This document shows, piece after piece, positions 52,812 through 61,377 of a DNA stretch of 64,000 nt. Under the pieces are notes generated by a model, which ran no database searches, was not told the DNA's origin, and saw only the letters and a list, made by a program, of their open reading frames with translations. This DNA comes from Tellurirhabdus rosea (lineage in GTDB: Bacteria; Bacteroidota; Bacteroidia; Cytophagales; Spirosomataceae): contig NZ_CP111085.1 in assembly GCF_026278345.1 (NCBI RefSeq), positions 2,120,001 through 2,184,000 of the forward strand. Direction: 5' to 3'. The position numbers and the translations under genes were made by a program. Each line of letters starts with the position of its first letter. Within the stretch, counting starts at the first letter, position 1.

Positions 52812-54464
52812 ATGCGCTGCCTTTTTCTGCTTATTCTCTTTGTTAATGGCGTAACCGGGCTTTTTGCTCAGGCACCGGACTCGGTGACGGTCACCGGCCG
52901 AATTGAGAACCTGTCGGTACGGCTGTATCGCCAGAGCCCCGCCGTTTCGGTTTCGCGCAGCAACATCCTCCAGCCCGACGAAGAACTGGTGCGCCCCGGC
53001 GACATTCAGCCCGACGGGCGTTTCCGGCTCACGCTGCCGCTTTTGTTTCCTTACGAAGAAATGGAATTCCGGTTTGGCAACGTCCGCACGACGTTTCTGG
53101 CCGCACCGGGAACGGTCGAAATCCGGCTCAACGCCGATTCGCTGTACGCCGCCGAGGTGCCGTTCCGGTTTGGCGGCACGCTGGCCGAGGTCAATCAGGA
53201 GCTGGCCCGCTACAAAGCCTACGAGTTCAAGAACCGGCGTAAAACGGACCCGCGCAAACTGGCTGAGCGCGTCAACCGGCCACCGGCCTCGAACATTCCT
53301 TCGGTGTTGATGAGCGAGTTTATGAGCACGTTCGATGCCTACCAACGAAATAGACAGGTTCCTCCCCTGCTCACCGAATACCAGACGTCGCTGGCCCGCA
53401 GCGAAGGCGCTATCTATCTTTACGAAAAGTTTCTGGCCGAAAACCTGTCGATGGTCAAAGGGATATCCGAAGAACTGATGCCCCCGAACGACCCTTTTCT
53501 GACGGTTTCAAAAGCAATTGCCTATGACCGGATGGCGACCTATTACGAATCCCGGGTGGCCCAGCAGACCGTCGGCCAGGGCGGACGCAGCGTGCCCGCT
53601 CCCCTGCTGGCAGGTCTGCTGCTTCGGTACGGCAAGCGCATCGAGGAGACCGAACGCAGTCGTCTGGCCGAGATTGTCGAGAAGAATGCCGCCCAGAGCC
53701 GGGATATGTCATTACTGAATCGGGTGCTGAACCGCAATGCCGATACCCTTTCCGACATTGTTTCCTACGAAAGCTACCGGGCGCAGATCAAATCCGCCGT
53801 CGATTCGACCCGGAACGCTTACCTGATGGGCCGGGTGCTTGCCCGAAGCTTTCCCGAACTGAGCCTGAAAGACATCCAAACCCTGTATACCCACGCGGCT
53901 CCGCAGATGTCAGTGCCTGTTGTCCGCCAGTCGCTGGAGGAAATATATCGGCTTCAGGCGAAAGACAGCGCTTCCATTCGGCAGGTCGTACAGACGATGG
54001 CATCCCAGACCAGCGCCGATAATGCCTACGAGGTGTTGCCGGGCGTTTTTGTGCTTCAAAACTGGCGTTCGGGAAAGGATATTCTGGATGAAATCCGGCG
54101 AATGGCCCGCGGACGACTGGCGTACATCATCACCTACACGAATGCCGAACCGGGCACTCGTCTGGCGGCGCTTCAGGCCCGGCAGTTGGCGACGGAGTTT
54201 AGCGCCCGCGACCTGCTGGTGGTCTACCTCTGCGCCGACGGCGGCGAACGCGACCTCTGGCAGGAATGGGTTGGCCGCAATCGCCCGCCCGGTCTGAATG
54301 TTTTCTCCGAATCCAATCAGGCGGTCGGCATCCTGACCTCCCTGCGGGCGTTCGAATTTCCGGGGGCCACGCTGATGGGCCGCGACGGGAAGTTCATCAA
54401 ACGCGGGGCGCCGCTGCCGGATAAGATGGACGAAGTGATTCGGCTGATTCGGGGGAATTTGTGA
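52812..54464 (+). CDS. Secreted protein with a thioredoxin-like C-terminal domain lacking CxxC
   Basis: The 550-residue protein has a signal peptide ending GLFAQ, then a beta domain (about 25-120) like the N-terminal DUF4369-type domain of Bacteroidota thiol-disulfide proteins. A helical middle (120-400) follows, and then a C-terminal domain (about 410-545) of thioredoxin-like pattern: LAYIITYTNAEPGTRL, DLLVVYLCADGG, GLNVFSESNQAVGILTSLRAFEFPGATLMGRDGKFIKRGAP. The usual CxxC of AhpC/TSA-thioredoxin proteins is absent, so it is probably not a redox enzyme. It is separated from nuoC by a hairpin and is convergent with the PadR pair. Confidence 0.7.
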   Translation: MRCLFLLILFVNGVTGLFAQAPDSVTVTGRIENLSVRLYRQSPAVSVSRSNILQPDEELVRPGDIQPDGRFRLTLPLLFPYEEMEFRFGNVRTTFLAAPGTVEIRLNADSLYAAEVPFRFGGTLAEVNQELARYKAYEFKNRRKTDPRKLAERVNRPPASNIPSVLMSEFMSTFDAYQRNRQVPPLLTEYQTSLARSEGAIYLYEKFLAENLSMVKGISEELMPPNDPFLTVSKAIAYDRMATYYESRVAQQTVGQGGRSVPAPLLAGLLLRYGKRIEETERSRLAEIVEKNAAQSRDMSLLNRVLNRNADTLSDIVSYESYRAQIKSAVDSTRNAYLMGRVLARSFPELSLKDIQTLYTHAAPQMSVPVVRQSLEEIYRLQAKDSASIRQVVQTMASQTSADNAYEVLPGVFVLQNWRSGKDILDEIRRMARGRLAYIITYTNAEPGTRLAALQARQLATEFSARDLLVVYLCADGGERDLWQEWVGRNRPPGLNVFSESNQAVGILTSLRAFEFPGATLMGRDGKFIKRGAPLPDKMDEVIRLIRGNL

Positions 54465-54485
54465 AACGCTTATTGGCTAAAAAGC

Positions 54486-55178
54486 TTATGCGGCCGTTTG
54501 GCGGCTTTCCGGCCGCCCTACTTCAACCGCACTGGCAAGTGCTAAAAAACACAAGACATGCACCACCGAAAACGACAACACCCATAACGAATGATGAACC
54601 GAAACGGCGAGATTATGCCACCAAACGCTGGGATAATAGAGTATCGACATAACCATTCCTGACCATTGTACGACCGTGAGGGAAACGTACCGCTGCCCTG
54701 CCAGAACGTGCTTTCGTTGCGTCTCACCGTTCCAGCGTCGCCAAACCTGGATGTCATGAGCGCGATTCAGGTAAAAACAAACGCCCACGAAAGGCAGCAG
54801 AAACAACAGAGCCATCAGCAACGCACCATCCTGTCCGTAGTTGTCGAGTAGCCAGTAAAAAAGGGCCAGAATCAGCGGTACCGCCACCACTCGCGGCCCC
54901 GTGAACCAGTTGCGAAACGTCTTTTGAAAGGTGAGCCAGGCCGCCCGGTTCAGTTGTTTCACATACTGCTCTTCCATTTGCAACAACCCCGGCTGCCCGC
55001 CGAACCCGGCGTGAACCGCCCGCACCGCCTGTTCAAAGGTCAGTCCGGCGGTCATGCGTTCTTCAACGGCGTTGGTGTAGTGGTCGATGAGTTCGGCTAT
55101 CAGGGCCTCGTTCAGCAGCCAGTTGTCCCGGCGGAGGTGGTGGTTGATGGCGGTGAGGTGGGTTTGGGTGAGTTTCAT
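54486..55178 (-). CDS. Membrane protein encoded with a PadR regulator
   Basis: The 230-residue protein has an N-terminal soluble helical part (1-85: LIDHYTNAVEERMTAGLTFEQAVRAVHAGFGG, a DUF1700/permease-like segment) and four hydrophobic segments after residue 95. The start overlaps the PadR stop by ATGA, so the two are co-translated. This PadR-plus-membrane-protein pair is common and often controls or feeds ABC-type permeases, which are absent here. Function unknown. Confidence 0.7.
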   Translation of the reverse strand: MKLTQTHLTAINHHLRRDNWLLNEALIAELIDHYTNAVEERMTAGLTFEQAVRAVHAGFGGQPGLLQMEEQYVKQLNRAAWLTFQKTFRNWFTGPRVVAVPLILALFYWLLDNYGQDGALLMALLFLLPFVGVCFYLNRAHDIQVWRRWNGETQRKHVLAGQRYVSLTVVQWSGMVMSILYYPSVWWHNLAVSVHHSLWVLSFSVVHVLCFLALASAVEVGRPESRQTAA

Positions 55179-55516
55179 ATTACCGGTTTCAGGTTCAGTA
55201 ACGTCTGGAGGTTCTGCACAAAGGCGGCGAGCTCGGACACGCGGCTGACAGCCTGTTGGTGGCCGTCTTTGGTCAGCGAATAGTACTTCCGGACGCGGCC
55301 TTCCACCACCTGCGTTTCGGTGGTCAGCAGCCCTTCAGCTTCGAGTTTGTGCAGGGCGGGATACAGCGCCCCTTCGGTGATGCTCATCTCGCCCGCCGTC
55401 AGTTCCTTTACCTTCTGCGTGATCTCGTAGCCGTACATTTTCTCGCGGTCTTCCAACAGCTTCAGAATAATGACGGACAGACTGCCTTTTAGTAACTGCT
55501 GATTAGAACTGCTCAT
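55175..55516 (-). CDS. PadR family transcription regulator
   Basis: The 113-residue protein is a winged-helix PadR repressor with LKGSLSVIILKLLEDREKMYGYEITQKV near the start and ITEGALYPALHKLEAEGLLTTE in the recognition region. It probably represses its own operon with the membrane protein downstream. A start 15 nt upstream (ATG 55531) is possible but gives a poor N-terminus. The spacer to the divergent ABC gene holds three AAACCGTGGG copies. Confidence 0.88.
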   Translation of the reverse strand: MSSSNQQLLKGSLSVIILKLLEDREKMYGYEITQKVKELTAGEMSITEGALYPALHKLEAEGLLTTETQVVEGRVRKYYSLTKDGHQQAVSRVSELAAFVQNLQTLLNLKPVI

Positions 55517-55620
55517 GAGGCAAGTATACAAAGGATACTAATATACCTATACATCTTAGGTATTAGATTTTATTGAATTACTCCTGTGTAAAACGCAGGC
55601 ATTAGGGCATGAATCGGGTA

Positions 55621-55679
55621 CCCACGGTTAAAACCGTGGGCTATTGTTTAAAACCGTGGGTGATGGTTGAAACCGTGGG
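55621..55679. repeat. AAACCGTGGG direct repeats with a leading palindrome
   Basis: CCCACGGTTAAAACCGTGGG (55621-55640) is a palindrome with 9-nt arms. AAACCGTGGG then recurs at 55651-55660 and 55670-55679, so the copies start 20 and 19 nt apart, about two helical turns. It is upstream of the ABC transporter gene and in front of the PadR promoter. Operator array or stable RNA hairpin are both possible. Confidence 0.7.
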
Positions 55680-55724
55680 CGGTTACCGAAATCTTTCCGA
55701 CCTTTGTGGTTTAAATACTGCCAA

Positions 55725-57560
55725 TTGAAGACTTATTTTCGCTTACTCTCTTTTGCCAACCCGCTGGGCCGCTTTCTGGTGCCGTTTGTGGCGACCTCCC
55801 TGCTGGCCAGCGTGTTCGGCGTGCTAAACTTCACGCTGCTGATTCCGCTGCTGAATGTGCTGTTCGACCGCGTGAGCCCAGCCGAAATCCAGCAGCTCAT
55901 CAACCGGCCCGCTCCGGCGCTGTCGCTGAATACCTCGCTGATGGATTATTTTCAGTACTATTTCGCCCGCTTCTTCGTGGAAAACGGCAAAGTCGGGGCG
56001 CTGAAATTTGTCTGCGGCGTCATTGTTGTGTCCGTTCTGCTGAATAACCTGTTCAAATACCTGTCGGTGTGGCAACTGGAAAGCTTCAAGGCCCGCATGG
56101 TCAGCAGGCTACGCGAGGCTGTTTTTGAGCGGACCATCCATCTGCACCTCGGCTTTTTCTCGAATGAACGCAAGGGGAACCTCATTTCCCGGACCCTCAC
56201 CGACGTGCAGGAGGTCGAAAATTCCATTGCTAATACGCTTTCGGCGGCTTCGAAGGAGTTTTTTCTGCTGATTGGTTACCTCATTGCGCTGCTGAGCATT
56301 TCGGTCAAACTGACCTTTTTCGCCATTCTGGTCATTCCGGTATCGGGCATCTTTATCGCTACGCTGGTGCGCCGGATGAAGCGCGATGCGCAGGAGGGCC
56401 AGCAGCGCCTGAGCGCCCTGGTCAGTCTGCTCGACGAGACTTTTGGCGGTATGCGGGTCGTGAAGGGCTTCGTGGCCGAAGGGTTTATTCTGGACAAATT
56501 CCGCCGCGAAAATGACGGTTACCGCCGGGCCGTCCGCTCCCTGGCCAACCGCCGCGAACTGGCCTCGCCGTTTTCGGAGTTCATGGGCGTCAGCGTCGTG
56601 GCCACTATTCTGCTGTACGGCGGCTCGCTGGTCCTTTCGGGTCAGTCGGAGCTGTCGGCGGCCCAGTTTATCGCGTATATCGCCATTTTCTCGCAGGTGA
56701 CGCGGCCCGCCAAAGACATTTCCAACGCCTTCAGCGGCTCGCAGCGGGGCATCGCTTCCGGCGAACGGGTGCTCGAACTGATCGACACCGTGCCCGATTT
56801 GGAGGACAAACCCAACGCCCGCCAGCTTACCTCGTTCGAGAAAAGCATCGACGTGCAGAACGTCGGCTTTGAGTACGAAAAGGGTCTTCCGGTGCTGCAG
56901 GAGGTAAGCTTTACGCTCCAGAAAGGAAAAACGGTGGCGCTGGTCGGTTCGTCGGGCGGCGGCAAATCGACCATCGCGGACCTGGTGCCGCGTTTTTACG
57001 ACCCGACGCAGGGCCGCATTCTGATCGACGGGGTGGATTTGCGCGACTGCAGCATGGCCTCGCTGCGGGGCCTGATGGGCATCGTCACGCAGGAAAGCAT
57101 TCTGTTCAACGACACGATTTTCAACAACATCGCCTTCGGAACGGCGGCTTCGGAGGAAGAGGTGATGGCGGCGGCGAAGATTGCCAACGCCCACGATTTC
57201 ATTATGGCCCAGCCGCAGGGCTACCAGACGGTTATCGGCGACCGGGGCAGCCGCCTTTCGGGCGGACAGCGGCAGCGCCTGAGCATCGCCCGCGCCGTCC
57301 TCAAAAATCCGCCCATCCTGATTCTGGACGAAGCGACCTCCGCCCTCGACACTGAATCCGAAAAACTGGTGCAGGAAGCCCTGACGCGCCTGATGAGCAA
57401 CCGCACGACGCTCGTCATCGCCCACCGGCTCAGTACCATCCAGCACGCCGACGAAATTCTGGTCGTTCACCAGGGCCGAATCATCGAACGCGGCTCTCAC
57501 GAAGACCTGCTGGAGGTCGACGAAGGCTTCTACCGGAAACTAAGCCTGTTGCAGGGGTAG
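55725..57560 (+). CDS. MsbA-type ABC exporter (fused membrane and ATPase domains)
   Basis: From TTG 55725 the protein has 611 residues beginning KTYFRLLSFANPLGR after the start Met. The membrane domain has six helices (about 20-320). The ATPase domain has Walker A GSSGGGKST near residue 407, signature LSGGQRQRLSIARA, Walker B ILILDEATSALD and H-loop IAHRLST. It is most like lipid-A/lipid flippases of the MsbA type. An upstream TTG at 55704 lies inside a GACCTTTG box that resembles the -7 element, so 55725 is preferred. Substrate is not provable from sequence. Confidence 0.88.
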   Translation: MKTYFRLLSFANPLGRFLVPFVATSLLASVFGVLNFTLLIPLLNVLFDRVSPAEIQQLINRPAPALSLNTSLMDYFQYYFARFFVENGKVGALKFVCGVIVVSVLLNNLFKYLSVWQLESFKARMVSRLREAVFERTIHLHLGFFSNERKGNLISRTLTDVQEVENSIANTLSAASKEFFLLIGYLIALLSISVKLTFFAILVIPVSGIFIATLVRRMKRDAQEGQQRLSALVSLLDETFGGMRVVKGFVAEGFILDKFRRENDGYRRAVRSLANRRELASPFSEFMGVSVVATILLYGGSLVLSGQSELSAAQFIAYIAIFSQVTRPAKDISNAFSGSQRGIASGERVLELIDTVPDLEDKPNARQLTSFEKSIDVQNVGFEYEKGLPVLQEVSFTLQKGKTVALVGSSGGGKSTIADLVPRFYDPTQGRILIDGVDLRDCSMASLRGLMGIVTQESILFNDTIFNNIAFGTAASEEEVMAAAKIANAHDFIMAQPQGYQTVIGDRGSRLSGGQRQRLSIARAVLKNPPILILDEATSALDTESEKLVQEALTRLMSNRTTLVIAHRLSTIQHADEILVVHQGRIIERGSHEDLLEVDEGFYRKLSLLQG

Positions 57561-57565
57561 GGTAG

Positions 57566-57665
57566 AATGATTGAATTTTGAATGATTGATAGGTTGATTA
57601 GCTCCGCCACTCTCTATTTGAGGCGAAGCCTAATCAACCTATCAATCATTCAAAATTCAATCATT
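57566..57665. repeat. Perfect 35-bp inverted repeat with GCTCCGCC core between convergent genes
   Basis: Arms 57566-57600 and 57631-57665 are exact reverse complements over 35 nt, including the word AATGATTGATAGGTTGA shared with 37.3 kb. The 30-nt loop reads GCTCCGCC, CTCTCTA, TTTG, AGGCGAAGC, the core shared with 47.9 kb. The right arm contains the stop codon of the hydroxylase gene (57661-57663). Confidence 0.9.
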
Positions 57666-58281
57666 TCATATAAGTGCCAAACACATAGTCCCACAACGGG
57701 GAGGACACGCCGTAGTTGCGCTCGGTGCTTTTGTAATGGTGCACGGCGTGGTTGATCCAGAGCCACTTGAAGAAATTCTTCGGCGGCTGGTAGGCATGGA
57801 CGATAAAGTGCACGAACAGATAGCCGGCATAACCGACCAGAAAACCGGGGAAGAAGGCATAAGCCGCTTCGCCCAGCAGCAGGAACGTCACGCCAAACAG
57901 GGTTGCGCCCACAATGATCGCCGCCGCCGGGGGCATCGCCAGCCGGGTTTTGTCCTTGGGATATTCGTGATGAATTCCGTGAAAGGTGTACTGGATCTTG
58001 GCCTTGGCCGGAGTGTCCGTATCCATATGAAAAACGCCCCGGTGCACGGCATACTCGATCAGCGAAAAAACAAGCATACCGGTGAAAAAGAGAACGCCGA
58101 TAAAAGCCGGACTCATGTCCGTATAGGTGAACGCATACCAGCCGAGCACCGTGGCCGTCACCAGATACATCGTGATCGGAACAGCAATGTGCGTACGGGA
58201 AAGTGCTTCAAGAATGGGGTTGTCAAATAACGGGCGGGTGCCGGTGTTTTTGGGCCGGACTTTTGTGGTTTTAGCTTCCAT
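57661..58281 (-). CDS. Fatty acid hydroxylase / sterol desaturase family membrane protein
   Basis: The 206-residue protein has four hydrophobic segments and the histidine clusters of the di-iron hydroxylase family: EYAVHRGVFH, FHGIHHEYP, HFIVHAYQPP and NHAVHHYKSTERNYG. This is the arrangement of fatty acid 2-hydroxylases (FA2H-like), which in Bacteroidota fit with 2-hydroxy fatty acids of sphingolipids. It would act at the inner membrane using O2. Single gene, convergent with the ABC transporter, whose possible lipid cargo fits a common theme but is unproven. Confidence 0.88.
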   Translation of the reverse strand: MEAKTTKVRPKNTGTRPLFDNPILEALSRTHIAVPITMYLVTATVLGWYAFTYTDMSPAFIGVLFFTGMLVFSLIEYAVHRGVFHMDTDTPAKAKIQYTFHGIHHEYPKDKTRLAMPPAAAIIVGATLFGVTFLLLGEAAYAFFPGFLVGYAGYLFVHFIVHAYQPPKNFFKWLWINHAVHHYKSTERNYGVSSPLWDYVFGTYMK

Positions 58282-58368
58282 TGTTCATTATTGGAGTGTA
58301 TAGGTTGTAGATAGAGATGCAAATCTAGGGATGTAACGCAGAGCTTGCACTGACTTTTCTCAGTATCT

Positions 58369-59703
58369 CTATTTAGTTACCAACTGGTCCTCGATCTTGG
58401 TTTTAATCGCTTCCAGATTCCCTTTGGGCAACTTCGGCTTGATGATCAGACGCAGCGACTGGTCGTAGGTCAGGTAACTCCACATCCAGTTGATGAAGAT
58501 AACCAGCCGGTTTTTCACCCCCACGATGGACATCAGGTGGACGAATAACCAGACAAGCCAGGCAAAAAATCCCTGGAATTTCCAGAACGGCAGGTCCACC
58601 ACGGCCAGGCCGCGGCCGATGGTTGCCATCGAACCCAGGTCTTTGTACTTGTATTCCTGCATCGGCTGGCCTTTCTCAATCCGCAGCAGATTCGTGCCCA
58701 GGTGTTTCCCCTGCTGAATGGCGGGCTGGGCCACCTGCGGATGTCCGTTCGGCCATTTTTCCTCCGTCATCAACGCCACATCGCCGATGGCAAACACGTC
58801 CGTGAAGCCTTCGACCTGATTGAAGCGGTTAACCTTCACGCGCCCGCCCCGGCCGATCACTTCCGGCGGCAATCCGTTGACCGGATTCGCCCGGACGCCC
58901 GCCGCCCAGATGAGGTTGTTGGTCCGCAGCGTCGTGCCTTCTTTGGTATAGACAGTTGTCCCGTCAAAATCCACTACGTGGGTGTTAAAAATTAAATGAA
59001 CGCCCAGCTCTTCAAGATATTTCTGCGATTTCTGCTGCGACTCCACCGACATCGGCCCGAGCAGTTCGGCCCCGCCTTCGATGAGGTAGATCTCCATCAT
59101 CGTGAAGTCCAGTTCGGGATAGTCGCGGGGAAGAACGGTGCGTTTGAGTTCGGCCAGCGTACCGCAAAGCTCGACGCCCGTAGGCCCGCCGCCAACGACC
59201 ACGATGTTCATCAGGCTCTGCTTTTCGTCGTCGTTGGTGACCGACAGCGCATCTTCGAAGTTTTGCAGCAGCCGGTTCCGCAGGGCGATGGCTTCCGAGA
59301 CGGATTTCATCGGCAGGGCCCGTTCGATGATGTTCTGCATGCCGAAATAGTTGGTATCAGCACCGGTAGCGATCACCAGATAGTCGTAGTCGATGGGTCC
59401 CAGATCGGTTTCCACGGTCTTGGTCGTGGTGCTGATCTTGTTGACGGTCGTCAGCCGGATGTGGACGTTCTTGCAGTTGGAAAAAACGGACCGCAGCGGG
59501 AACAGGATGGAACTGGCCTCAAGTCCGGAGGTGGCCACCTGGTAGTACAGGGGCTGGAACTCGTGGTAATTCGTTTTATTGAGCAGCACAACCTGGAACT
59601 GCCGTCGGTCGGCCAGTCGCCGGGCCAGTTGCAGTCCGCCAAAGCCCGCGCCGACGATAACGACGCGCTTGCGATTGTTGCGTGGTGGGATGTTCGGATT
59701 CAT
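58369..59703 (-). CDS. Type II NADH dehydrogenase (NDH-2)
   Basis: NDH-2 passes electrons from NADH to quinone without pumping protons. The 444-residue flavoprotein has the FAD motif VVIVGAGFGGLQLARRL (about 14-30), NKTNYHEFQPLYYQVATSGLE, the FAD/NAD contact VIATGADTNYF, the NAD motif VVVGGGPTGVELCGTLAEL and the FAD-end VFAIGDVALM. The C-terminal amphipathic region with FFAWLVWLFVHLM anchors it in the membrane. It provides an alternative to complex I, three subunits of which are encoded 6 kb away. Confidence 0.92.
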   Translation of the reverse strand: MNPNIPPRNNRKRVVIVGAGFGGLQLARRLADRRQFQVVLLNKTNYHEFQPLYYQVATSGLEASSILFPLRSVFSNCKNVHIRLTTVNKISTTTKTVETDLGPIDYDYLVIATGADTNYFGMQNIIERALPMKSVSEAIALRNRLLQNFEDALSVTNDDEKQSLMNIVVVGGGPTGVELCGTLAELKRTVLPRDYPELDFTMMEIYLIEGGAELLGPMSVESQQKSQKYLEELGVHLIFNTHVVDFDGTTVYTKEGTTLRTNNLIWAAGVRANPVNGLPPEVIGRGGRVKVNRFNQVEGFTDVFAIGDVALMTEEKWPNGHPQVAQPAIQQGKHLGTNLLRIEKGQPMQEYKYKDLGSMATIGRGLAVVDLPFWKFQGFFAWLVWLFVHLMSIVGVKNRLVIFINWMWSYLTYDQSLRLIIKPKLPKGNLEAIKTKIEDQLVTK

Positions 59704-59851
59704 GGGCAGGAAGGATGTTTCCTACCCATTTAACCTCTTTTGTTTCGGCAAAGTTTAATTCTCCTCCCTTAACAACATACTTTGCTATTTTATTTATATT
59801 ATGCCTCACGGCTTCGGCCAGCAGCCTCTTTACTCCTGACAGGACTAAACT

Positions 59852-60097
59852 ATGGACGAGCTGATGATTTTTAGATTAATTTCCGGGCTATGCTTTTTTG
59901 CCGTTATTCAGGCCCTCTTTCTGCTTTATCTCCTTAAAAAGGCATCCAGTCGGCGAAGAGGAATAACCATCTGGCTGGTCCTGCTCGTCGGTCATCTTGG
60001 CTGGACATCTTTTCTAATCTACCGTTTTGAGGTTTATAAGGATTATTTTAAAAAATCCTCTCCGCCCAAAGTAACCTACAGCCAACCGGCTCACTAA
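59852..60097 (+). CDS. Small two-helix membrane protein
   Basis: The 81-residue frame has two hydrophobic segments (about 5-26 and 38-56) separated by a basic loop KKASSRRRG and ends with a soluble tail. No family is known to me. ATG 59864 is an alternative start. AT-rich sequence of 148 bp precedes it. The topology, the positive loop and the stop just before the bshA 3' end support it, but similarity is not shown. Confidence 0.45.
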   Translation: MDELMIFRLISGLCFFAVIQALFLLYLLKKASSRRRGITIWLVLLVGHLGWTSFLIYRFEVYKDYFKKSSPPKVTYSQPAH

Positions 60098-60111
60098 CCG
60101 ATTGGCCGTCT

Positions 60112-61251
60112 TCACGACACCGCCGCGCCGCTTTCCTGCACGACCCGCTCGTAGTACGCCTCGTACATCGGCAGGATTTTCGACAGTTCGAAGTCTTTTG
60201 CCCGTTCGAGGGCGTTGTGCTTAAAGGTCTGCAAATTGGCGTCGTCAAGGATATACAGGGCATTTTTGACCATGTCGTCCACGTCGCCGACGTTGCTCAG
60301 GAAACCCGACACGCCCTGCACGTTCAGTTCGGGCAGACCGCCCGCGTTCGACGTAATCAGGGGCACTTCACAAGCCAGAGCCTCCAGCGCCGCCAGGCCG
60401 AAGCTTTCGTTTTCGGAAGGCATCAGGAACAGGTCGGCCACCGACAGCACTTCCTCGACGGCATCGAGTTTACCGAGAAAGCGAACGTCTTCGTAAATGC
60501 CCAGTTCGCGGCACAGTTTCTCGATCCGGGCGCGCTCGGGTCCGTCGCCGACGAGCAGCAGCTTGGCGGGTATCTGTTTCTGGATTTTATAAAAGACCTC
60601 CACCGCATCGTCGATCCGCTTCACCCGTCGGAAATTCGACGTATGGACGATGAGCTTTTCCCCGTTCGGGCAGATGGCTTTTTTGAAATGATCTTTTTTC
60701 TGACGACTAAACCGCTGAAAATCAATAAAATTGGGAATCACTTCGATTTCCCGCTTGATGTTGAAATGAGCGTAGGTATCCTGTCGCAGGTTTTCGGAAA
60801 CCGCCGTCACCCCGTCCGATTCGTTGATGCTGAAGGTCACGACCGGCTCGTAGGAAGCGTCTTTGCCAACGAGCGTAATGTCCGTGCCGTGTAGCGTAGT
60901 GACCACGGGCACGTAACGGCCCTGGGCCCGCAGAATCATTTTGGCCATGTAGGCCGCCGAAGCGTGCGGAATGGCGTAGTGGACATGCAGCAGGTCCAGG
61001 TTTTCGTTCATCGCCACGTTCACCATCTCGCTCGCCAGCGCCGACTCGTAGGGCGGAAACTGGAACAGCGGGTAGGTGGGGATATTGACTTCGTGGTAGT
61101 AAACGTTCTCGTTGAAAAAGTCGAGGCGGGGCGGTTGCTGGTAGGTAATAAAATGGACCTGGTGCCCGGCTTTTGCCAGCGCTTTGCCGAGTTCTGTAGC
61201 GACCACGCCACTGCCCCCGAAGGTAGGATAGCAGACGATTCCGATTTTCAT
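60112..61251 (-). CDS. bshA: N-acetyl-alpha-D-glucosaminyl L-malate synthase BshA
   Basis: BshA makes the first intermediate of bacillithiol, the main low-molecular-weight thiol in many Bacteroidota. The 379-residue GT4-type glycosyltransferase starts MKIGIVCYPTFGGSGVVATELGKALA and has HVHYAIPHASAAYMAK, TLHGTDITLVG, VIPNFIDFQRF and the ESFGLAALEALACEVPLI signature. The length and the malate-side motifs fit BshA better than a generic GT4. Start ATG 61251; upstream in-frame codons belong to the promoter region of the divergent gene. bshB and bshC are not in the window. Confidence 0.93.
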   Translation of the reverse strand: MKIGIVCYPTFGGSGVVATELGKALAKAGHQVHFITYQQPPRLDFFNENVYYHEVNIPTYPLFQFPPYESALASEMVNVAMNENLDLLHVHYAIPHASAAYMAKMILRAQGRYVPVVTTLHGTDITLVGKDASYEPVVTFSINESDGVTAVSENLRQDTYAHFNIKREIEVIPNFIDFQRFSRQKKDHFKKAICPNGEKLIVHTSNFRRVKRIDDAVEVFYKIQKQIPAKLLLVGDGPERARIEKLCRELGIYEDVRFLGKLDAVEEVLSVADLFLMPSENESFGLAALEALACEVPLITSNAGGLPELNVQGVSGFLSNVGDVDDMVKNALYILDDANLQTFKHNALERAKDFELSKILPMYEAYYERVVQESGAAVS

Positions 61252-61346
61252 GACCGTACAACACCAAATCCCGCCTCTTCTGTTCTCAAAACGTATGAAG
61301 AATTTGTGAATGAGGTAACGGTCTGCCAAAAACGCCGCAAATACCC

Positions 61347-61354
61347 TATCTTTG
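61347..61354 (+). promoter_or_regulatory. Predicted -7 box of the UbiA-type gene
   Basis: TATCTTTG is an exact TAnnTTTG, 23 nt before ATG 61378. The -33 region reads TCTGCC at 61322-61327 and has no clear TTG. Confidence 0.5.
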
Positions 61355-61377
61355 ATTATTGATTCCGACTTCCGGCC

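Noticed and set aside
55621-55679. CRISPR-like array
   Set aside because: Repeat units are 10 nt and spacers about 10 nt, far too short; no cas genes nearby.
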